A stretch of DNA of 64,000 nucleotides from Chloroflexota bacterium (GCA_026707225.1 JAPOXG010000058.1:124001-188000), one strand, 5' to 3'; shown: positions 1 through 9,176, numbered from the stretch's first letter. Numbers and translations are program-made. The notes: generated from the sequence alone by a model not told the origin.

Positions 1-1
1 T

Positions 2-577
2 CCATCGGGCGAGGTTGACGAACGCGCCCACCCCATGGAAGCGACGGCGCAAGGCGCCTTCGACAGTTTGCGCGTGCATGATCCGGCGCTGCTCTTTCGC
101 GACGGGCGCTATTGGCTCTACTTCAAGGGCGAAGGCATCGGCCACAGCAATATGGAGAGCAAGTGGGGCGTCGCCATCGCCGACGATCCGCTGGGTCCCT
201 ACGAGAAATCGCCGCTCAATCCCATTACCAATAGCGGGCATGAGGTGATGGTTTGGAATTACGCTGGCGGAGTTGGCGCCCTATTGACCCGCTGCGGACC
301 GGAGAAAAACACGATCCAATTCGCCGCTGACGGAATCAACTTTGAACCGAAAGCGACGATCATCGATCCACCGCAAGCGGCCGGCGCCTTGCGCGTTTCG
401 GAAGCATCGAACAGCGAACCGCTCGCTGGCTTGAGCTGGGGGCTCAGCCATGTCACCCAGTGGAGCCCGCATGCGGCGCGTCAAGGGCAAGATCCGCTGG
501 CGATCGCGGGGATTGACGAACCCTGGGACTTCCTCATTCGTTGGGAGCGCCACGATCAGTCGCTCGGCTGGGTCTAG
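2..577 (+). CDS. GH117/GH43-like glycoside hydrolase, C-terminal part (5' end outside window)
   Basis: The frame is open to the left edge of the window, so only the last 191 residues are seen; the ATG at 35 is internal. The visible part has five-bladed beta-propeller hallmarks: a blade motif HDPALLFRDGRYWLYFKG, then GVAIADDPLGPYEKSPLNP, then a SGHEVMVWNY segment and GPEKNTIQFAADGINFE. From memory this series fits the GH117 family (anhydro-galactosidases acting on agar-type oligosaccharides) and its GH43 relatives. Seen: the blade motifs. Inferred: the family and a marine galactan-type substrate. The N-terminal catalytic residues lie outside the window. The gene ends 26 bases before a sulfatase, which suits a sulfated-glycan degradation locus. 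Confidence 0.75.
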   Translation, partial: PSGEVDERAHPMEATAQGAFDSLRVHDPALLFRDGRYWLYFKGEGIGHSNMESKWGVAIADDPLGPYEKSPLNPITNSGHEVMVWNYAGGVGALLTRCGPEKNTIQFAADGINFEPKATIIDPPQAAGALRVSEASNSEPLAGLSWGLSHVTQWSPHAARQGQDPLAIAGIDEPWDFLIRWERHDQSLGWV

Positions 578-603
578 CGCTAGGTTGGCTTGGGAGCGAA
601 GTG

Positions 604-2250
604 ATGACGCGGCCGCCCAATGTCATCTTCGTCATCACCGACGATCAGGGATACGCTGATATCGGCTATCACGGCAATCCCGACCTCAAGACCCCCCATC
701 TCGATCAAATGGCGCGCGAAAGCGTCCAACTGGATAATCATCATCATGACCCGCTGTGCTCACCCTCCCGCGCCGCTCTGCTGACCGGGCAGTATGCCTG
801 CCGCAATGGCGTATGGCATGTGATTCATGGGCGTCATCTGCTGAATCCCGCGGCTGTCACGATGGCGGACATCTTCGCCGGGGACGGCTATCGCACCGGT
901 ATGTTCGGCAAGTGGCATCTCGGCGACAACTATCCTTTCGCTCCGCAGTATCGCGGTTTCGGCGAAGCGCTCTGTCATCGCGGCGGCGGCGTTGGCGAGC
1001 TGCCCGATTATTGGGGCAACAGCTATGTGGACGACGTTTACTTTCACAATGGCAAGCCAATCCGCTGTGATGGCTATTGCACGGATGTATATTTTGACGC
1101 CGCTCTGGCATTCATGGAGACCCATCGGGAGGCGCCGTTCTTCATCTACCTGGCGCCGAATGCGATGCACGCGCCGCATATCGCGCCAGACGCCTACGCC
1201 CAGCCTTATATGGCGCAGGGTTTGCCCGCAGAACGAGCCAAGTTCTACGGCATGATCGCCAATTTTGACGAGAATATGGGCCAGCTGTTCGCCCGTCTGA
1301 ATTCACTCGGCCTCAGTGAAGACACCCTGGTCATCTTCACCGCCGACCATGGCACCGCCGCCGGCTACGATCCGGAGACTGGTGACGGCTACAATGCCGG
1401 ACTGCGCGGAAAGAAGGGCTCGGTATACGATGGCGGGCATCAGGTGAACTTTTTCTTCCGTTGGTCCGGTAATCTGCCGGCCGAGCGCAAGGTGCGCCAA
1501 CTGACGGCGCACATCGATATTCTGCCGACGCTCATCGACATCTGCGGGCTATGCGGCGACTCCGAACTTGCGTTTGATGGCTTGAGTCTGGCTGAAGCGC
1601 TGCGCGGCGACGACGGCGCATTGCCCGAGCGCTCGCTGGTGATTCAGCTTCAACCTGACCAGCCGCGGAAATGGCATCAGACGGCCGTGCTGAATGGACA
1701 CTGGCGCTTGGTCAATGGCGCGGAACTTTACCTTATCGAAAGCGATCGGGCGCAGGAAAATGACGTCGCCGCTGAATGCCCCCAGGTCGTCGACGCATTG
1801 CGCCGGGATTATGACACCTTTTGGGAAGACTTGCGGGACAGTTTTTCCCAAGTCATCGCGATTCCCGTCGGTACCGAGCGCGAGAATCCGACGCTGCTCT
1901 CGGCGCGCGATTGGCATCCAACGGAAGGTCGCGTTCCCTGGCGGCAAAGCTGGATAAACGATCCCGCCTATGACGCCAACGGTTTCTGGTGGATTGAAGT
2001 TACGCAGCCAGGTCGCTACCAAATGGAGCTGCGGACGCATCCGCGCGAGGCTGAACAACCAATGGGCCTGTCGGGCGCCGGTCTGCAAGTTGACGAAAAG
2101 AAATGGTCAAAGCTTGTGGCGAGGGAGGACTGTCATGCGACCTTCGACCTTGATCTAGCTTCTGGAATATATGAAATGCGTACTGAATTGAGCAATGTCG
2201 GCGGGGATCGACGAAGGGGCGCCTATTATGTCTACGTCACGAAAGTCTAG
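604..2250 (+). CDS. Type I (formylglycine-dependent) sulfatase
   Basis: This protein of about 548 residues is predicted to hydrolyse a sulfate ester. It starts with the alkaline-phosphatase-fold core: NVIFVITDDQG (metal-binding Asp13/Asp14), the C-S-P-S-R signature at residues 52-56 whose Cys would become formylglycine, GKWHLGD, and TADHGT for the second metal group. The C-terminal 150 residues look like a beta-rich accessory domain (GFWWIEVTQPGRYQMELRTHP). There is no obvious signal peptide, so it may act in the cytoplasm on imported oligosaccharides. I chose ATG 604; an in-frame GTG sits directly before it at 601, and the longer reading to 541 runs into the upstream gene. The activating enzyme is not in the window. 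The substrate is unknown; the glycoside hydrolases on both sides suggest a sulfated glycan. Confidence 0.92.
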   Translation: MTRPPNVIFVITDDQGYADIGYHGNPDLKTPHLDQMARESVQLDNHHHDPLCSPSRAALLTGQYACRNGVWHVIHGRHLLNPAAVTMADIFAGDGYRTGMFGKWHLGDNYPFAPQYRGFGEALCHRGGGVGELPDYWGNSYVDDVYFHNGKPIRCDGYCTDVYFDAALAFMETHREAPFFIYLAPNAMHAPHIAPDAYAQPYMAQGLPAERAKFYGMIANFDENMGQLFARLNSLGLSEDTLVIFTADHGTAAGYDPETGDGYNAGLRGKKGSVYDGGHQVNFFFRWSGNLPAERKVRQLTAHIDILPTLIDICGLCGDSELAFDGLSLAEALRGDDGALPERSLVIQLQPDQPRKWHQTAVLNGHWRLVNGAELYLIESDRAQENDVAAECPQVVDALRRDYDTFWEDLRDSFSQVIAIPVGTERENPTLLSARDWHPTEGRVPWRQSWINDPAYDANGFWWIEVTQPGRYQMELRTHPREAEQPMGLSGAGLQVDEKKWSKLVAREDCHATFDLDLASGIYEMRTELSNVGGDRRRGAYYVYVTKV

Positions 2251-2271
2251 CCCGGCGATGGAGTCCGCGAT

Positions 2272-4062
2272 ATGGCTTTGAAGCGATCGGATGTGCTGAT
2301 CACCCGTCCCTGCGGCATGGATGTCTACCGGCGATATCGCGCGACTGGCTTGGGTTGGGGCTTCCTGCCCGAGCCGGACCGCCGCGGTCTGCCGCCTGAC
2401 GAAGAAATGATGCGCGATGTCGATGAGGCGCATCGCTGCGGCGTCAAATTTCAGGGACGGGTCGAGCTGGACGCGGACTGGATGGGGATGATCGACTTCG
2501 ATTCCAATTTCATGGAATCGACCGTGCGCGATCTCAATGACCGGCCTGCGATCACCTGGTGGGCGCACAGATATAAGGGGCATCCTCCCTATTTCTTCTG
2601 CACCAACGCGCCCGGCTATCGGCATTACCTCATGTACCAGGTGCGCCGCGTTATGGAAGCCGGGACGGATTGGCTGATGATCGATTCAGCGATTCCGACG
2701 ATCGCCTCGCTCAACGCGCGTTATGGCGGCTGCTTCTGTGAACACTGCATGGCCGGCTTTCGCGAATACCTCAAGTCGCATCTTGGCGCTGCGGATCGCA
2801 TATCCTGGGCGATTGACGATCTCGAGTCATTCAATTACCGCGACTTCCTGCTGGCGCACGGCTTCACTGACGCGCGCTATCGATCGGAAATACTGGCATT
2901 CCCAGCGGCGATTCCATTGGCAAACGAATACTTCGATTTCCAGTGGCGAGAGGTCAACGCGCTCTTTTGCGAATTCAAACGCTACGCTCAGGAATTCAGA
3001 AGTGATGTGCCGATGAGTTCCAATTCGCCATTTTATTGGGCGGAGTTCATGTACGCGGTGGACGCGCATGATTTTTACACCAACGAGATGCAGTACCTGC
3101 CGCCGGAAGAGCAGATACTGCCGACCGACCCGATTTATACCTTCAAACTGGCCGACGGCTTGGGGCGGCTGCTGGCGATTACCGGCGTTCCGCGCGCCTT
3201 TGAGCCCGGCCGCCTCAAGGATCGCCCGGGGCATATTCGCCTCTGGATTGCGCAGGCTTATGCCCATGGGCATGTCTTCATGGCGCCGGACAAGATGTGG
3301 ACGCTGCGAGACGCCGGCGAACCCGACCGCTGGTATCACAGCAAGCCAGGCGATTATGAGCCGCTGTATCACTTCATTCGCGATTATCCTGAATTGTTCG
3401 ATGGCTATGCATCGGTGGCGACGGTTGCGCTCATCTTCAGCAACAAGTCGGTGCGGAAATTTCTCGGCGACCGCTTGAGCAGCGGTCATCTCGGGGGCCA
3501 GAATCGCAGCGCGCCGCGAACCGATCTGGCGGAGGCTTGCTTCGCCCTCAGCCGCGCCAATGTCCCCTTTCATCTGATCGTCGCCGGTGATGACTGGGTG
3601 GAGGATCGCCTGTTGCCTGCAGACTTATCGCCTTACCGAGCTGTCGTTCGTTTTGAACCGTCATACCTGACGGCGGTGCAGGAAAGCAAGCTACTTTCGG
3701 CGGGCGACAGGCTGCTTACCTGGTCGGGCGCGAGCGATCTTCTCGACAGAGTTGGGGGCGCCATCCGCGTCGCCGGCGCCGCAAATGTCAGTGTGCAGCT
3801 GCGCCATCGACCGAGTCAGCCCGACGCGCCGGTCATCTGTCATCTGCTAAACAGCAACTATGACTTGCAGTCGGACGCCTATCTCAACTTGCGCGATGTC
3901 GAGTTGACGATTGCCGGAGACCTGCTGGACCGCGTGTTCTCTCGTGCGACCCTCTACGCGCCGGGGGAAGCGCCTCTCGATATCACCTGCAGGAATGTGG
4001 GAATGGACACCGTCGTCTCGCTGCCGAACTTGGACATGTGGGCGATCATCAAGTTGCAGTGA
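2272..4062 (+). CDS. Putative TIM-barrel glycoside hydrolase (GH42-like architecture)
   Basis: A 596-residue protein that I cannot place in a numbered family. Residues 1-400 read like an (alpha/beta)8 glycosidase: VKFQGRVELD, TDWLMIDSAIPT at a strand end, and the motif GGCFCEHCMAGFREYL (about 150-165), typical of uncharacterised GH42-related barrels in which the cysteines may bind a metal. The middle and C-terminal parts (YASVATVALIFSNKSVRKF, then a small beta-rich end) recall the trimerisation-like and beta domains of GH42 proteins. It has no signal peptide. It follows the sulfatase by 21 bases in the same direction, so it probably belongs to one operon with it. The catalytic acids cannot be assigned with confidence by eye. 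Confidence 0.7.
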   Translation: MALKRSDVLITRPCGMDVYRRYRATGLGWGFLPEPDRRGLPPDEEMMRDVDEAHRCGVKFQGRVELDADWMGMIDFDSNFMESTVRDLNDRPAITWWAHRYKGHPPYFFCTNAPGYRHYLMYQVRRVMEAGTDWLMIDSAIPTIASLNARYGGCFCEHCMAGFREYLKSHLGAADRISWAIDDLESFNYRDFLLAHGFTDARYRSEILAFPAAIPLANEYFDFQWREVNALFCEFKRYAQEFRSDVPMSSNSPFYWAEFMYAVDAHDFYTNEMQYLPPEEQILPTDPIYTFKLADGLGRLLAITGVPRAFEPGRLKDRPGHIRLWIAQAYAHGHVFMAPDKMWTLRDAGEPDRWYHSKPGDYEPLYHFIRDYPELFDGYASVATVALIFSNKSVRKFLGDRLSSGHLGGQNRSAPRTDLAEACFALSRANVPFHLIVAGDDWVEDRLLPADLSPYRAVVRFEPSYLTAVQESKLLSAGDRLLTWSGASDLLDRVGGAIRVAGAANVSVQLRHRPSQPDAPVICHLLNSNYDLQSDAYLNLRDVELTIAGDLLDRVFSRATLYAPGEAPLDITCRNVGMDTVVSLPNLDMWAIIKLQ

Positions 4063-4065
4063 GGC

Positions 4066-4425
4066 CTACGGGATCTTGCCCGATTGCCAGGCTCTCCTCA
4101 CGCCCTCCAACTGCGACAGATGCTGTTCGCGCGCATATTCGTCTTCGTAGAAACTGCACTGTTCGAAGAAACGAATTAACTCGTCAAGGCGCGCTATGAC
4201 TCTGTCGTCCGCGGCAGAATTGGGAGGAAGGGCGAGCAGCCGTTTCCAGGCGGGCGCCTTGAGCCACTCGGGTGGGGGATTGCCCGTCTCCAGGATATAT
4301 TCGCTGGCTTTGAAATAGCGTGTGATGGCGGCATTCGACGCGCGATTGGTCGTCCAAATGGCGACCCAGGCGACCATCCCGCCGCCAATAAGAGAGGCAA
4401 CTATGAAAAGCGCCAGCAGGTCCAT
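4066..4425 (-). CDS. Small single-pass membrane protein, unknown function
   Basis: A 119-residue protein. Residues 2-24 form a hydrophobic helix (LLALFIVASLIGGGMVAWVAIW). The rest is a soluble, mostly helical tail rich in charged residues and tryptophan (PPPEWLKAPAWKRLLALPP, ERIRFF-like helices). I recognise no family. It begins 5 bases after the end of the oligopeptide ABC ATPase gene and is likely its last operon partner, but nothing in it looks like a transporter component. It converges with the hydrolase at 4062, with only 3 bases between the stops. Confidence 0.65.
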   Translation of the reverse strand: MDLLALFIVASLIGGGMVAWVAIWTTNRASNAAITRYFKASEYILETGNPPPEWLKAPAWKRLLALPPNSAADDRVIARLDELIRFFEQCSFYEDEYAREQHLSQLEGVRRAWQSGKIP

Positions 4426-4430
4426 CAGCG

Positions 4431-5477
4431 CTACTGATCAGCCCCACGCAGCGCCAGCTCATCGGCGAAGTGACAGGCGGCAAAATGACCAGCCGCGACT
4501 TGGGTCCATTCCGGCGTCTCGGTCGCGCAGATCTCCTGCGCGTATCGACAGCGCGGGTGGAAATAACAGCCCGATGGCGGCGCGGCCGGATTGGCGACTT
4601 CGCCAGGCAAAATGATCCGATCCATCTTGATCTCGGGATCCGTCGTCGGCACCGCTGATAATAGCGCCTCGGTATAGGGATGTTTGGGCGACGTGAACAG
4701 GGATTCAGTGTCGGCCAGTTCAACCAGTTGCCCGACGTACATCACGCCGACGCGATCGGAAATATGCTCCACGACGGACAGATCGTGAGCGATGAAGAGA
4801 AACGTCAGGTTGAACTCAGCCTGCAAATCCTCCAGCAGATTGAGAATCTGCGCCTGAATCGAAACATCCAGCGCGGAGACCGCCTCGTCGCAAACGATCA
4901 GCAGCGGGCTCGGCGCGAGCGATCGGGCGATGCCGATGCGCTGGCGCTGGCCGCCGGAAAAGGCATGGGGATAGCGGTTGAGATGCTGGATATCCAAGCC
5001 CACCTTGTCCATCAGTTCGCGCACGCGGTCTTGTATTTCGCGTGAGTCGGAAAGGAGCTTATTGTTGCGGATCGGCTCGGCGATAATATCGAGCACCGAC
5101 ATGCGCGGGTCCAGCGAGGAATAAGGATCCTGAAAGATCATGTGAAAGTGTTTGCGCACCTGGCGCAGCGCCTTCTTGTCCAGGGCCGCTATATCAACCG
5201 CTTCGCCATCGGGCAGACGGAATAATATCTCGCCGTCGGTCGGTTCGATGCCGCGCACGATGCAGCGCCCCAAGGTGGTTTTGCCGCTGCCGGATTCCCC
5301 CACCAAGCCAAAGGTCTCGCCTTCGCGTATCGTGAAACTGACGCCATCCACAGCTTTTACATGGCCCTGCACACTGCGGAAGAAGCCTTTCTCAATGGGA
5401 AAATGTTTCTTGAGATCGCGGACTTCCAGCAGCACTTCGCCGATTTGTTTCCTGTTGGGCGCTTCCGCTTCAGGCAT
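4431..5477 (-). CDS. dppF: Oligopeptide/dipeptide ABC transporter ATP-binding protein (DppF/OppF type)
   Basis: This 348-residue ATPase would energise peptide (or nickel/sugar oligomer) import. It has Walker [10 protein letters not shown] near residue 57, signature [14 protein letters not shown] near 175, Walker [14 protein letters not shown] near 195, the switch histidine in [15 protein letters not shown], and the oligopeptide-type C-terminal extension with [11 protein letters not shown] that often carries a Cys-rich element. The ATG at 5477 overlaps the upstream dppD stop by 8 bases; an in-frame extension to 5588 only reads through the dppD coding sequence. No permease or substrate-binding protein is present nearby, so those subunits must be encoded elsewhere. 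Confidence 0.93.
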   Translation of the reverse strand: MPEAEAPNRKQIGEVLLEVRDLKKHFPIEKGFFRSVQGHVKAVDGVSFTIREGETFGLVGESGSGKTTLGRCIVRGIEPTDGEILFRLPDGEAVDIAALDKKALRQVRKHFHMIFQDPYSSLDPRMSVLDIIAEPIRNNKLLSDSREIQDRVRELMDKVGLDIQHLNRYPHAFSGGQRQRIGIARSLAPSPLLIVCDEAVSALDVSIQAQILNLLEDLQAEFNLTFLFIAHDLSVVEHISDRVGVMYVGQLVELADTESLFTSPKHPYTEALLSAVPTTDPEIKMDRIILPGEVANPAAPPSGCYFHPRCRYAQEICATETPEWTQVAAGHFAACHFADELALRGADQ

Positions 5478-6495
5478 CGACCGGCTCGCTTTCTTCGCTG
5501 TGCAGGTAGCAGCGCACGTAGTGGTCGTTTCCCATATCGACGAGAGCGGGCACGGCGGCATCGCATTTGCCGCGGATGAATTCATCACAGCGCGAGGCGA
5601 ACCCGCATTGCGGCGGCGGATTCATCGGCACCGGCACATTGCCGCGGATGGCGTCGAGGCGTCCCCGCCCGCGACCGCCAAGGCGCGGAATGGACTTGAG
5701 CAAGCGCTGCGTATAGGGGTGCAGCGGATTCTTAAACAGCTCCATCGCAGAGGCGCGCTCCACCACCCGTCCGAGGTACATGACGTTGACCTGGTCAGCG
5801 ATTTCGGCAATGACGCCCAAATCATGCGTAATATACATGATCGCCATGCCGAACTGTCCCTGCAATTCTTTCATCAATTCCAGGATCTGCGCCTGAACCG
5901 TAACATCAAGCGCGGTGGTCGGTTCATCGGCGATGAGCAGGGAGGGGCTGCAAGAAAGCGCCATAGCAATCATCGCTCGCTGGCGCATCCCGCCAGACAA
6001 TTGGTGCGGGTATTCATCAAAGCGCTGCTCTGGATTTGAAATGCCGACGCGATTGATCATATCCAGCGCCAGTTGCCTGGCTTTTTTCTTGTCGCTTTCG
6101 ATATGCAGCAAAATGGCTTCGACGATTTGCGCGCCAATCGTATGCACCGGCGAGAGGCTGGTCATCGGCTCCTGAAATACCATCGAGACTTCGGCGCCGC
6201 GAATGGCTCGGATTGCCCGGCTGCGCGGATTGAGCTTGCCAACATCGACGGCGTCCCCGTTTTTGCGCCGCAGAATGATCTCGCCGGATTCGATCGCGCC
6301 CGGCGGCGGCACGATTTGCAAGATGGATTGGGCGGTGACGCTTTTGCCCGAGCCAGACTCGCCAATGACGCCAACCGTCTCATGGGGAGCGATGGTCAAG
6401 TCGACGCCGTCAACCGCCTTCAGCGTGCCCTCGGGCAAATGAAAGTAGGTTCTGAGGTCGCGCACTTCGAGCACATCACTGATTTCGATAGACAT
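5470..6495 (-). CDS. dppD: Oligopeptide/dipeptide ABC transporter ATP-binding protein (DppD/OppD type)
   Basis: A 341-residue ATPase that should pair with the downstream DppF-type protein as a heterodimer. Visible motifs are Walker [10 protein letters not shown] near residue 45, Q-loop [11 protein letters not shown], signature [15 protein letters not shown] near 168, Walker [13 protein letters not shown] near 188, and the C-terminal [10 protein letters not shown]...GNVPVP...CGFASRC region of the oligopeptide subfamily. It is the first gene of the unit: a clear promoter with palindromic elements (6529-6557) lies 34-62 bases upstream. An ATPase pair without permeases at the same locus suggests either a shared energising module or a split operon. 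Confidence 0.93.
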   Translation of the reverse strand: MSIEISDVLEVRDLRTYFHLPEGTLKAVDGVDLTIAPHETVGVIGESGSGKSVTAQSILQIVPPPGAIESGEIILRRKNGDAVDVGKLNPRSRAIRAIRGAEVSMVFQEPMTSLSPVHTIGAQIVEAILLHIESDKKKARQLALDMINRVGISNPEQRFDEYPHQLSGGMRQRAMIAMALSCSPSLLIADEPTTALDVTVQAQILELMKELQGQFGMAIMYITHDLGVIAEIADQVNVMYLGRVVERASAMELFKNPLHPYTQRLLKSIPRLGGRGRGRLDAIRGNVPVPMNPPPQCGFASRCDEFIRGKCDAAVPALVDMGNDHYVRCYLHSEESEPVDA

Positions 6496-6528
6496 GTCGC
6501 GCAGTCAGTCACCGGAGGATGGCGACAT

Positions 6529-6540
6529 ATTGTAGACAAT
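6529..6540. promoter_or_regulatory. Candidate operator ATTGTAGACAAT over the dppD -10 box
   Basis: ATTGT-AG-ACAAT is a perfect 5+5 palindrome covering the -10 region of the dppD promoter. Its shape resembles GntR/FadR-type half-sites (TTGT-N2-ACAA). The position would suit a repressor. No regulator gene of that family is in the window, so the assignment is only by shape. Confidence 0.35.
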
Positions 6541-6557
6541 TGACAATAGCATGTCAA
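6540..6557. promoter_or_regulatory. Inverted repeat TTGACA-N6-TGTCAA over the dppD -35 box
   Basis: A perfect 6-base inverted repeat with a 6-base spacer whose right arm is itself the -35 element on the minus strand. It abuts the ATTGTAGACAAT palindrome, sharing one base. It could be a second operator, or a chance consequence of the -35 sequence. Confidence 0.3.
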
Positions 6558-6610
6558 GCGGACCCAAGGCTGTGGCTGTGTAGATTATAGAAAGGCTGCC
6601 TGAAACAGAA

Positions 6611-6634
6611 ACAGGCGCCTATATGTACGCCTGT
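6611..6634 (-). terminator. Possible terminator hairpin behind tRNA-Val
   Basis: ACAGGCG and CGCCTGT form a perfect 7-bp stem with a 10-base loop, about 20 bases downstream of the tRNA-Val gene on the minus strand. The following bases on that strand (TTCTGTTTC) are T-rich but not a clean T run, so the call is weak. The hairpin would separate the tRNA from the dppDF promoter. Confidence 0.4.
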
Positions 6635-6653
6635 CTCTGATAAATTGCATCTA

Positions 6654-6726
6654 TGGGCGCTATAAGACTCGAACTTATAACCTTCCGGGTGTAAACCGGA
6701 TGCTCTGCCAATTGAGCTAAACGCCC
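6654..6726 (-). tRNA. tRNA-Val (anticodon TAC)
   Basis: Read on the minus strand, the 73 bases fold as a cloverleaf: acceptor GGGCGTT paired with AGCGCCC (one G-T pair), D arm with TAGCTCAATTGGCAGAGCA, anticodon stem TCCGG/CCGGA with loop TTTACAC giving anticodon TAC, and T arm ATAAG-TTCGAGT-CTTAT, then discriminator A. CCA is not encoded. The 309-base gap between dppD and dcd is explained by this tRNA, its promoter, a possible terminator and the dppD promoter. Confidence 0.96.
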
Positions 6727-6738
6727 GCACAGTTAAGG

Positions 6739-6768
6739 ATTATAGCCGCTCTATCAAGCGTTCGTCAA
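6739..6768 (-). promoter_or_regulatory. Sigma70-type promoter of tRNA-Val
   Basis: On the minus strand TTGACG (6768-6763), an 18-base spacer and a perfect TATAAT (6744-6739) lie 13 bases before the first tRNA base. This is the usual distance for a tRNA leader, so the match is convincing. Confidence 0.75.
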
Positions 6769-6804
6769 GGTATTCCCACTCTATAAGTGGAGCCAATCTA
6801 GCGC

Positions 6805-7359
6805 TTACATTCTCGGCGGCGTCACGCCCGTTTGTCCCTGGTACTTGCCTTTCTTGTCGGCGTAGGACTGCTCGCAGGTTTCGTCGGCTTCAAAGAACAA
6901 GACCTGCGCCAGACCTTCGTTGGCGTAAACCTTGGCCGGCAGGGGCGTCGTATTGCTAACCTCAAGGGTGACGTAGCCCTCCCATTCCGGTTCGAAGGGC
7001 GTGACGTTGACGATCAAGCCGCAGCGGGCGTAGGTCGATTTGCCCAGGCAGACGGTGAGCACATTGCGTGGAATGCGGAAATACTCGACCGAGCGCGATA
7101 GGACAAAGGAATTCGGCGGAATGACGCAGACGTCTCCGCGAAAGTCAACGAAGGATTCGCTGGCGAAGTGCTTGGGATCGACGATGGCCGAGCGCACATT
7201 GGTAAATATCTTGAACTCGTCAGAGACGCGCAGGTCGTAACCATAAGACGAGACGCCGTAGCTGATGGCGCCATCGCGCACTTGCTGGTCGACGAAAGGT
7301 TCGATCATGCGATGTTTCCGCGCCATCTCTTTAATCCAGCGGTCGGGCTTGAGTCCCAT
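6805..7359 (-). CDS. dcd: dCTP deaminase
   Basis: This 184-residue enzyme deaminates dCTP to dUTP in thymidylate supply. The family pattern is clear: [14 protein letters not shown] near the N terminus, [20 protein letters not shown], the nucleotide-binding [28 protein letters not shown] (Ser/Arg of the STYAR loop and the catalytic Glu), and the C-terminal [13 protein letters not shown]. Length and order match the trimeric dCTP deaminase/dUTPase superfamily; a bifunctional deaminase-dUTPase cannot be excluded by eye. ATG 7359 has AAAGGGA upstream. It lies 92 bases downstream of argS on the same strand. Confidence 0.96.
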   Translation of the reverse strand: MGLKPDRWIKEMARKHRMIEPFVDQQVRDGAISYGVSSYGYDLRVSDEFKIFTNVRSAIVDPKHFASESFVDFRGDVCVIPPNSFVLSRSVEYFRIPRNVLTVCLGKSTYARCGLIVNVTPFEPEWEGYVTLEVSNTTPLPAKVYANEGLAQVLFFEADETCEQSYADKKGKYQGQTGVTPPRM

Positions 7360-7451
7360 ACGAATGTCCCTTTCATGTGGCTGTAGCAGACTGTCGAGGC
7401 GCGCAGCCGATCACACAAACGCGCGAGTCGAATTTTGCTGCCCCGAACGGC

Positions 7452-9176
7452 TTACATGCGTTCCGGCGCGGACATGCCCATCAAGCGCAGCAGTCGACGA
7501 AAGGCAACCGCCGCCGCCCGGTAAAAGCGCAGGCGCGCTTTGGCTGCGTCGACGGGCACCTCGCTGTGCAGCACGCGCGCGCGATCGTAAATCGGATGAA
7601 AGACGGCCGCCAGCTCATGCGCGAAAAAGGCGATCTTGTGCGGCTCGTAGTGAACGACCGCCTGCTCAATGACATTACCCAATTCAAGCGCCTTGCGAAT
7701 GAACTTTAGCTCTTCCTCGCCCAGATGATTCAAGTCGGCGTCAGCGTCATCAAAGCCGCGCTCCTCAGCCTCGCGGAAGATGCCGGCGCAACGAACATAG
7801 GCGTTCTGAATGTAATAGACCGGATTCTCATTCGATTGCTTGACCACTTGATCGACATCAAAATCCAACTGAGAATTGGGGCTGCGCGCCAGCATGTGGT
7901 AGCGCACCGCATCGGCGCCGGTCATCGCGACCAGATCGTCAAGCGTATCGAATTCGCCCGCGCGTTTGGATTGCTTGACCGCCTCATATTCTCCCGTCTC
8001 TTCATTCCAACGCACGGCGCGCACCATTTGATTGAAGATGACCTGGATGGGTTCAGGGTTCATGCCCAGGGCCTCGATGCCGTAGCTGACGACCTGAGCC
8101 TGGGAGAAGTGGTCGGCGCCCAGCACATTCACGGCGATGTCGAAGCCACGCTCCAGCTTGTCACTGTGGTAAGCGATATCGGGCAGGGTGTAGGTGGGGG
8201 CGCCATCGCTCTTGACCATCACCCGATCTTTTTCATCGCCGAAGCTCGTGCTGCGGAACCAGGTGGCTGGCTGATAGCTCTTGGACCTGACGTCATCGAT
8301 TTCGGTTTCGTCTGCGCCTTCCCAATGCGCCGCCTGGTAGATGTGTCCGTTCCCGCGCATAGCATCCAGCACCGACCAGATCTTGCCGCTTTCGAAGAGC
8401 GAGGTCTCGTTGTAGAAGGCATCGTGCTTGATATCGATTGACGCCAGCGAGCGCTTGATCCAGTCAAACATTCGAGATTCGGCGGCGTCTTTGAAGCGCT
8501 CCCAGCTTTCGCCGCGCAGCGTATCGCCGTGCTCCGCCACCAGGTCCGCTGCGGCAGCAACCAGATATTCGCCCTGATAGTAGTCCGCTGGGAGCTGAAC
8601 ATCGTCGCCCAACTGCTGCTGATAACGCAGCATCAGGCTTCTACCCAGCTTGACCATCTGCGCGCCCGCGTTGTTGTAGTAATACTCGCGCTGGACCTCG
8701 TAGCCAGCGGCTTCCAGCAGGCGCGCCATGGCATCGCCGACGACAGCGCCGCGAGTATGCCCGATGGTGATGGGTCCGCTGGGGTTGGCGCTGACGAATT
8801 CGACCTGAGCCCGCTTCCCGCGGCCGATATCCAAGCGAAAAAGCGCATCGCCCGCTTCGATCATCGCATCAACTTGCAGCCTGAGAAATTCGTCGGCGAA
8901 GAAGCAATTGATGAATCCGGGCGGCGCCACCTTTAGTTCACAGGGGAAATCCAGCTCCCGCATATTGCCGACGATCAGGTTGGCGATATCGAGGGGGCTT
9001 TTGCGCGCGAGCTTCGCCAAGCCCATCGCTGGATAAGAAAGGTCGCCTTGGCCCGCGCGTTTTGGGGCGCTGACCGGGATGCGAGGAATCACAAAAGGCG
9101 GCAGCTTGCCTGAATCCTGCGCCGCCTGAATGGCGTCTTCAAGAGCCGCTTCCAGTACTTTGTTTAGCAGCTTCAA
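7452..9176 (-). CDS. argS: Arginine--tRNA ligase
   Basis: A class I aminoacyl-tRNA synthetase of about 574 residues that charges tRNA-Arg. It has an N-terminal Add1-like tRNA-binding domain, then VEFVSANPSGPITIGHTRGAV with the HIGH-type motif (IGHT) near residue 140, the Rossmann catalytic core (YYYNNAGAQMVKLGRS, GAPTYTLPDIAYH), and a C-terminal DALR anticodon-binding helix bundle ending LRLLRLMGMSAPERM. ORF starts are TTG 9197 or TTG 9176. I prefer 9176 because AGAGGA lies 8 bases before it, while 9197 has no ribosome-binding site. The lack of a KMSKS motif is usual for ArgS. Confidence 0.95.
   Translation of the reverse strand: MKLLNKVLEAALEDAIQAAQDSGKLPPFVIPRIPVSAPKRAGQGDLSYPAMGLAKLARKSPLDIANLIVGNMRELDFPCELKVAPPGFINCFFADEFLRLQVDAMIEAGDALFRLDIGRGKRAQVEFVSANPSGPITIGHTRGAVVGDAMARLLEAAGYEVQREYYYNNAGAQMVKLGRSLMLRYQQQLGDDVQLPADYYQGEYLVAAAADLVAEHGDTLRGESWERFKDAAESRMFDWIKRSLASIDIKHDAFYNETSLFESGKIWSVLDAMRGNGHIYQAAHWEGADETEIDDVRSKSYQPATWFRSTSFGDEKDRVMVKSDGAPTYTLPDIAYHSDKLERGFDIAVNVLGADHFSQAQVVSYGIEALGMNPEPIQVIFNQMVRAVRWNEETGEYEAVKQSKRAGEFDTLDDLVAMTGADAVRYHMLARSPNSQLDFDVDQVVKQSNENPVYYIQNAYVRCAGIFREAEERGFDDADADLNHLGEEELKFIRKALELGNVIEQAVVHYEPHKIAFFAHELAAVFHPIYDRARVLHSEVPVDAAKARLRFYRAAAVAFRRLLRLMGMSAPERM

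Larger units (their letters stand above)
6529..6557 (-). promoter_or_regulatory. Sigma70-type promoter of the dppDF unit
   Basis: On the minus strand a perfect -35 TTGACA (6557-6552) is followed by a 17-base spacer and a -10 TACAAT (6534-6529). It sits 34 bases before the dppD ATG with nothing else between. Two palindromes overlap it and are listed separately. Together with the two tRNA promoters it is among the clearest promoter matches in the window. Confidence 0.7.
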
